Positions 58,814 through 64,000 of a stretch of 64,000 bases of DNA are shown here, one piece after another. The notes under the pieces were generated by a model that did no database searches, was not told where the DNA came from, and was given only the letters and a program-made list of their open reading frames with translations. The stretch's first letter is position 1. Each line of letters opens with the position of its first letter. A program made the position numbers and the translations under genes. Source of the stretch: Aulostomus chinensis (taxonomy: Eukaryota > Chordata > Actinopteri > Syngnathiformes > Aulostomidae); NCBI GenBank assembly GCA_037954235.1, contig JBBMOA010000002.1, positions 19,564,509 to 19,628,508 on the forward strand. The letters run 5' to 3'.

Positions 58814-59677
58814 GCGGGACTTTGATTTGCAAGAAAAGTTGGGAACAAAAGCCAGAGAGTCGCTCAGAGTTAGTGTCCTCTCAGCTCTGTTCTAAAATTC
58901 TCCAAATGCCTCAGACTTATTGCCAAGTATTCTCAAGCACATTTTTCCAGGCATGAGGACTGAGTCAGAGCAAGACTGGGTACACTGAGTTTCTCTGCTG
59001 AGCCTCGCTGCTCAGCGCTGTAGAGCATGCAAACAACTGCAGCTGGCGTACAGACACTGGATGGCACAGCGTGGAGCAACTACAGGTGCTGCTCTCTGCT
59101 TGGCAGAGGGACAGGAAGAGTGCTGATATCTGGCCAAGTGGAGACATCCTCTGGCTTAAAGAGGGAACTCTAACATTCTTGGACTTTACACATTTCTTCC
59201 TCCAGGCCAGGACTTTGATAAGTGCTATCCTCAAAGGATGATACCAACACGTTCCATCAAACTGTCAGTACTTGTGAGCACTTTTCCAGTTGGACTTAAT
59301 GTCAAATAAATCATCAGGAAAAGACATCTTCATCACAATGTCAAACAGGAAAATACGCTACAGAGTTACAGAGTTGTGAATCTCTAAATCAAGTTTTGGA
59401 CACTGTATAAAGGAAAATGCCTTAGATTCTGTGAGATATGTGCCAGTCCATAATGGATTGAAATATACTTGAAATTGTTGTTTTATGTACAAAAACATGT
59501 GCAATCTATATATTTTTTTTTATTGCAGGTATATGTATATATGAATTCCCTTATTTAAATATTATATAGAAGTTACATTTAAGTACTTATGCAGATAAAA
59601 CTATTTTTGTACAGGAAGAAATATACAGTATATGGGCATTGTAGCTATTTTTGTCATTATTCTTTGTGAGTGTGTGT

Positions 59678-59680
<3 letters not shown>

Positions 59681-59724
<44 letters not shown>
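59681..59724 (+). repeat. (TG)22 microsatellite in the adm 3' UTR
   Basis: 44 bp uninterrupted, preceded by an imperfect TG stretch with an ACG interruption; transcribed as UG repeats. Confidence 0.95.
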
Positions 59725-59725
<1 letters not shown>

Positions 59726-59810
59726 TAATAGGATATCTGTTTTATGGGTATATTATATATTTGTAAATGTGTTCTATTTTATTTGTGTCAAAGCAATAAC
59801 ATTGTCATTT

Positions 59811-59816
59811 AATAAA
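59811..59816 (+). terminator. adm: adm polyadenylation signal AATAAA
   Basis: Canonical hexamer about 1 kb after the adm stop codon, followed within about 30 nt by the T/G-containing CACCTTGTCC region. No other AATAAA lies so near a plausible gene end. Confidence 0.8.
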
Positions 59817-61474
59817 CATTTTGCATACAAAATCTACACCTTGTCCAGACTTCCTTCGCTCCCGACTCTCGTAAATTGAAAGTGGCACTCTATTGTCTAG
59901 AGTGCAGCAGGACACAGAGCACCTGGTCTCTGTTAAGTGATTACAGGGTCTCATTAAAACCTCCCCTCCTCTCACTACATTCCCTTAGTTATGACCCCCC
60001 CCCACCCCACCCCCCCGAAAGAAGGGCTAGACAGAATGCCAGGCACATTCCTACTTGGTTCAGCTCATATTTGTTGGCTCACCCCACATCACAGAGCCAC
60101 TCCAGAGGGCTTTAGCCCATCTGTATTCAATGGTAGATGATAGTTGGGACACGACGACAAGGAGAGGGGAGGCATCAAGGAAAATGCTCCAACAAAGAAC
60201 TGATCACGACCTCCATATTCGAACGGACCCCACCAGACTGCACAGCACTCAAAGGCTGCAGACCCACTTTTTACGTCTTCTTTCATATTCTTGTGTGAGT
60301 CCAGACATCTAAAACAGAATTTTTCTTATCAGGCCATTCTCACATTAAAGGGGTAACACTGACAAAAGCTGAATTTGCCAAATTGCAAATGCAGTACAAG
60401 GACAAACTGAATACTGCTTTGTGATGGACCGTGAGGACCCGGAGAGGGAGGTCTAGGCAGTAAGGAGGTGGTGTGGATCCAATCATGAAGGAACAAAGCA
60501 GTATTAAGTCAAACTAATCAGATCATTGGGGTGAGAATTTCATTAACACTGGGTTAGTTTATTGTGTATTTGTCTCTAGTGTGACTGCTTCACTTTTGGA
60601 TATCCACCTGCTATCATAAGCAAGAGTGGAGTTCATATGCATACACAGATAAAACCTTGAATACACTCATGCATGAGGAATGTGCATAGACACTATGAAT
60701 ATTGGCTGGAGACTCAACATTATGTTCTTGTTTGAACTATAGAGCTGTTCAGAACTTGCAGTGTCATTGCGAATGACTTATTCAGTGACATCACGACATC
60801 GTTTCTCAGTTCTATGTTGCCATCTAGTGATTATGAACGGGTAAATCAATGAAATGTGACCTTTGATTCTTCTCTGTAAGAGCAACAAGATCAACAACAT
60901 CCAGTAAATTTTAATTTTTGTTGTAAATGATCAAGAAAAGGTTATTCCTAATCTTTCATGATTAAGTAATGAATGTTTGGCACGTAAATGGTTACAGAAA
61001 AGTCAAAAATCAATTACTTTTGTCACATCGCAGTGCGATTCTGCTCTCTGGAAGGGAACATTGCACACACAGTTTTCCCCCCTCAACTTTAAACCGAGCA
61101 AATGATTTTAATATTTTATGTATACTATGACCAGGCTCACTTCACCATCATTTTCACTACACACTTCAGCTACATCATATTACAGTATATGCATAAACAG
61201 TTTGACACACAAGCAGTATTATTATTTATAGTATATGTATCACAGATTCAGCATCTATGTAGTTTTCTGTATTTGTTCTGATAGCGCTTTGCATTGCGGG
61301 TACTCAACTTAGAAAAAGTTCTGTCAGGTGCTTTTTTTGCAAAAAAGAAAAAAGTCATTATTGTAATATTAAATATTAAATATTGTGTATGGTAAATTAA
61401 AGTCATAATACTTAAAGAAAACCCCCTTAAAAAATCAATAATAACTTAACATGTTGACTGAATTTAGGGGAAAT

Positions 61475-61838
61475 CCATCCATCCATTTTCTACCGCCTAT
61501 CCTGTTAAGGGTCGGGGGGCTGGAGCCTATCCCAGCACCCTTCAGTCGAGAGGCAGGGTTCACCCTGGACAGGTCACCAGTCCATCACAGGACCAACACA
61601 TAGAGACAGACAACCATTCACACTCACAGCCACACCTACAGTCAATTTAGAGTATCAATCAGCCTCGTCCCCTCTTGATGTCTTTGGACTGTGGGAGGAA
61701 GCTGGAGTACCAGAGAGAACCCACACAGGGAGAACATGGAGACTCACACAGAAAGATCCCGTGCTGGAGCCGGGACTCAAACCTGGAACCTTCTTGCTGT
61801 GAGGCCACAGTGCTGACCACTGCACCACCCAGCCGCCC
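61475..61838 (-). mobile_element. SINE-like retroposon with 12-bp target duplication
   Basis: A perfect 12-bp duplication (TTTAGGGGAAAT) at 61463-61474 and 61839-61850 brackets a 364-bp unit. On the minus strand it starts GGGCGGCTGGGTGGTGCAGT. It holds an A-box-like TGGTGCAGTGG (61817-61827) and a B-box-like GGTTTGAGTCC (61773-61783, one mismatch to GGTTCRANYCC), and ends in an (ATGG)n tail. This is the architecture of a tRNA-type SINE. It belongs to a very common fish repeat family whose name I cannot fix with certainty. Confidence 0.8.
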
Positions 61839-62713
61839 TTTAGGGGAAATACTGTGAACAATTTAAATAATACAAATGTGCCATCTAGTGGCTGGTCAGA
61901 TAGAAAATATATTTGTGTTTGAGGAATAACAATTGACTGTAGCTTCTAAAAAAACAATACCACCAAACACAAACAAACAAATGGTGAAAAATAGTTTCAG
62001 GTGTTAAAAGCTTAGCCTGAATGGAGCAGGGCCTGGCCCAGTCACTGTGCCTCAGCCATGTGAAGGAGTCACTCCTTCAGTAAGCCAATGATCTGATGAC
62101 GCCAGTGATGTGATGACAGCATCAAGAGGAAGGTGAACAGGTTTAAAATAATACCCTTATTCAAGGACTTGTGCTAAGGTCAGAGTTGTATATTTTCTCC
62201 TACTACTGTGCTCTGAAAGTTATAACCTCCAGCAACAAGATCATCAATTCGTGACATGCTTCACTTTTCAAGCTGAGAGAAGAGGAGGCAGATGTAGAAT
62301 TAGTTGGAGGGCTTTGCGGTCAATCAAAGTGATACAGGCACAGGGCTAAAAGTCACACCTCCAAAGCCAATTCTAAAAGTACCCTGATAACCTGGGCCGA
62401 GAGGATTAGCCTCGTAATCTAAACACTGTCAGGCTAAATCAGGGACCTTTCCTATGGCGGCAGCAGTAAATCTGTGTCCTCTCCTGTTGATGAATGAACT
62501 GCTCATCCTGCTCTACAAAGGTAGCAGAAACAACGTTTGGACTTGGGTATGAGCCTGATGTTACCACTGCCACAGGTGGCTTTTATTTTCTTTGCAACCA
62601 CAATTAACGTGTGGAATTAAGACACTTAATTTTGTCATGACGTACTGATGAGGCAAGTCCTCATTTATGTGCTGTAACTGTCCTTATTTTAGTTGATGAG
62701 CTTAAAGAGGCAG

Positions 62714-62715
<2 letters not shown>

Positions 62716-62767
<52 letters not shown>
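62716..62767. repeat. (GT)26 microsatellite
   Basis: 52 bp uninterrupted, intergenic downstream of adm. Confidence 0.97.
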
Positions 62768-62770
<3 letters not shown>

Positions 62771-63264
62771 CGCTCGTCCGTGTGCGTCAGGGTTTTTAGC
62801 TTGGAAGCAAATGAGTCACCCCAGTAAAGATTTATTGTGTATCTCATCCCAAAAGGCTTCCTTCCTCACATTGTTGTTATTGGTTTCTACTCTGCTTGTG
62901 TCATGTCTCATCTACATGCAACAAAATTCCTGCATGAGAACAAAACATTCACAGTTAGCCAAGAATAAGGTTATTATTTAATTAAAAAAAATCGGCAACA
63001 CAGAAGGTTTGGATGCATGCACTAAAGGCATGTTTACCTGTTTGTGTATAGGTAAGAGCGAATTTGTTGTATGGTGGTCTTCTATCCGTCTAAGCCCCCT
63101 AAAAGTATAGGTATTGATGTACCACACCTCGGTTATATCCAGCAATATTTACAAATAATAATAAATGAAGAGGGAATACAAATGATCCTGTGAAACAAAA
63201 TACTTTTTGAAACCATGCACATGGATTGAAGATGAAAATCCAATGCTAGCTGGTGTCCATTAGA

Positions 63265-63422
63265 AGTAATGCACAAACTGTTGAAAAAATACAACAAACA
63301 ACCTTCACCCCCCAGGATTCTGCACTGCTCATCAGATCATTACTGGAGTTCACTTTCTGAGGACTACAGAGAAAACCAGCCTACACCAAAGGTGACTTCT
63401 TTTCAACAGTTTGTGCATTACT
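63265..63422. repeat. 23-bp perfect inverted repeat, 112-bp spacer
   Basis: The left arm 63265-63287 (AGTAATGCACAAACTGTTGA then AAA) is the exact reverse complement of the right arm 63400-63422. The spacer is unique, with a CACCCCCC patch. Could be the ends of a small MITE or a local inversion duplicate. Confidence 0.85.
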
Positions 63423-64000
63423 ATGCACCATAGAGACACCTACATGGCCCCTCTAAGACACACGTAACTACAGAGGAAAATAAGTTTTAAATTAAATTTG
63501 ATCTAAATCACGCATGCAACGGTTGTAAATGAAAACAATATTATAGACTTGCATCTGAATTTCAATTATGTCCCCTATTGGTTTCCATTTCAGTATGTGT
63601 GTGTACGCTGGGGTAATTAAAGGGTTAAGGATGGAACGACGTGCACTGCAGGGGAGTGGGATGAGATATCAAATACAGTTCAGTAACGTGGCTGCAACAA
63701 GAGCCCAACATGACAGATGTTTAGATTCACTCGGTTTACAAGCACTTGCGAAGCTGAGGTGAGTGAACCACTGATACATTATCTTTTTAGTCTTCAAATC
63801 AGCATTCAAATTCATTGGTTTATTAACAGTTTTGTTATACTGCATGATGCGACAATGTAAATAGCTTAACTATTTAAGCATTGTAGAAGAAACAACACTG
63901 GGGACACGGCTATAAAACAGTGGATGTGGCATATGTTGATATCAAATGGTGATGTCATACAGTGGTTCATCGAAGTCTCAAGTTTAACACTTTGACATCA

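Larger units (their letters stand above)
58510..59835 (+). other. adm: adm exon 4 (mature peptide and 3' UTR)
   Basis: Acceptor CTCCCAG. Coding to the TGA at 58811-58813, then about 1 kb of 3' UTR that is AT-rich with scattered ATTTA pentamers (for example near 59550), a (TG)22 tract at 59681-59724, and a canonical AATAAA at 59811-59816. The AU-rich character is typical of short-lived, inducible mRNAs. The cleavage site is inferred 15-25 nt after the signal. Confidence 0.9.
59840..64000. other. intergenic region downstream of adm
   Basis: 4.2 kb with no recognised gene. Contains a C-rich stretch near 59995-60017, a SINE-like insertion at 61475-61838, (GT)26 at 62716-62767, and a 23-bp inverted repeat pair (63265/63422). 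A 64-codon ORF at 63568-63762 followed by a donor-like GTGAGT resembles nothing I know. Confidence 0.8.

Noticed and set aside
59670..59879. ORF in the (TG)n tract of the adm 3' UTR
   Set aside because: Poly-Cys/Val product of a microsatellite lying within a UTR; the same reasoning removes the other CVCV or HTHT frames at CA/TG tracts throughout the window.
63568..63762. 64-codon ORF ending next to a GTGAGT donor-like site
   Set aside because: The product matches nothing known to me, including AMPD3 N-termini expected further along this syntenic block; a lone donor-like site is not evidence of an exon.
1..64000. CRISPR arrays, operons, tRNA or rRNA genes, known microRNA
   Set aside because: The DNA is eukaryotic; no spaced direct-repeat array, cloverleaf with both control boxes (apart from the SINE-like copies), or recognisable rRNA or microRNA sequence was seen.

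Overview
This window is vertebrate nuclear DNA, almost certainly from a teleost fish. It has split genes with consensus splice sites, an AT-leaning composition, many long (CA)n/(TG)n microsatellites, and interspersed repeats familiar from ray-finned fish genomes. It is not bacterial, so none of the operon vocabulary applies.

Two genes can be read with confidence. The first is the 5' quarter of sbf2 (SET-binding factor 2 / myotubularin-related protein 13) on the minus strand. Twelve coding exons lie between 53770 (start codon) and 133, and the gene runs off the left edge. The exons splice in frame to 436 residues that cover the tripartite DENN region. Introns 1 and 2 are very large (about 15 kb and 22 kb) and make up most of the window. 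The second is a complete adrenomedullin gene (adm, the adm1/adma type) on the plus strand at about 57316-59835. It has four exons and encodes a 174-residue prepropeptide with the six-residue disulfide ring, a Tyr-Gly amidation site and a tetrabasic cleavage site. The two genes are head to head, about 3.4 kb apart, which is also how SBF2 and ADM lie on human chromosome 11p15.4. That supports orthology.

Layout: 1-16.8 kb holds sbf2 exons 12 to 3. 16.8-38.6 kb is intron 2, which carries most of the mobile-element relics (a foldback element, a hAT-like relic with a CGGBP1-type zinc-finger fragment, a perfect 44-bp palindrome, a 96-bp Z-DNA-type tract). 38.6-53.7 kb is intron 1. 53.77-54.0 kb is the sbf2 leader and promoter. 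54-57.3 kb is the shared upstream region. 57.3-59.8 kb is adm. 59.8-64 kb is intergenic, with a SINE-like insertion flanked by a perfect 12-bp target duplication.

The two genes are not known to act together: SBF2 is an endosomal Rab-GEF/pseudophosphatase and ADM is a secreted vasoactive peptide. The most interesting signals are at the level of splicing and DNA structure: a CFTR-like (TG)15T5 tract at the sbf2 exon 11 acceptor, a weak donor after exon 6, loss of the PAMP amidation glycine in adm, the long perfect palindrome, and the transposon relic with an apparent 6-bp target duplication. I found no new multi-gene system.
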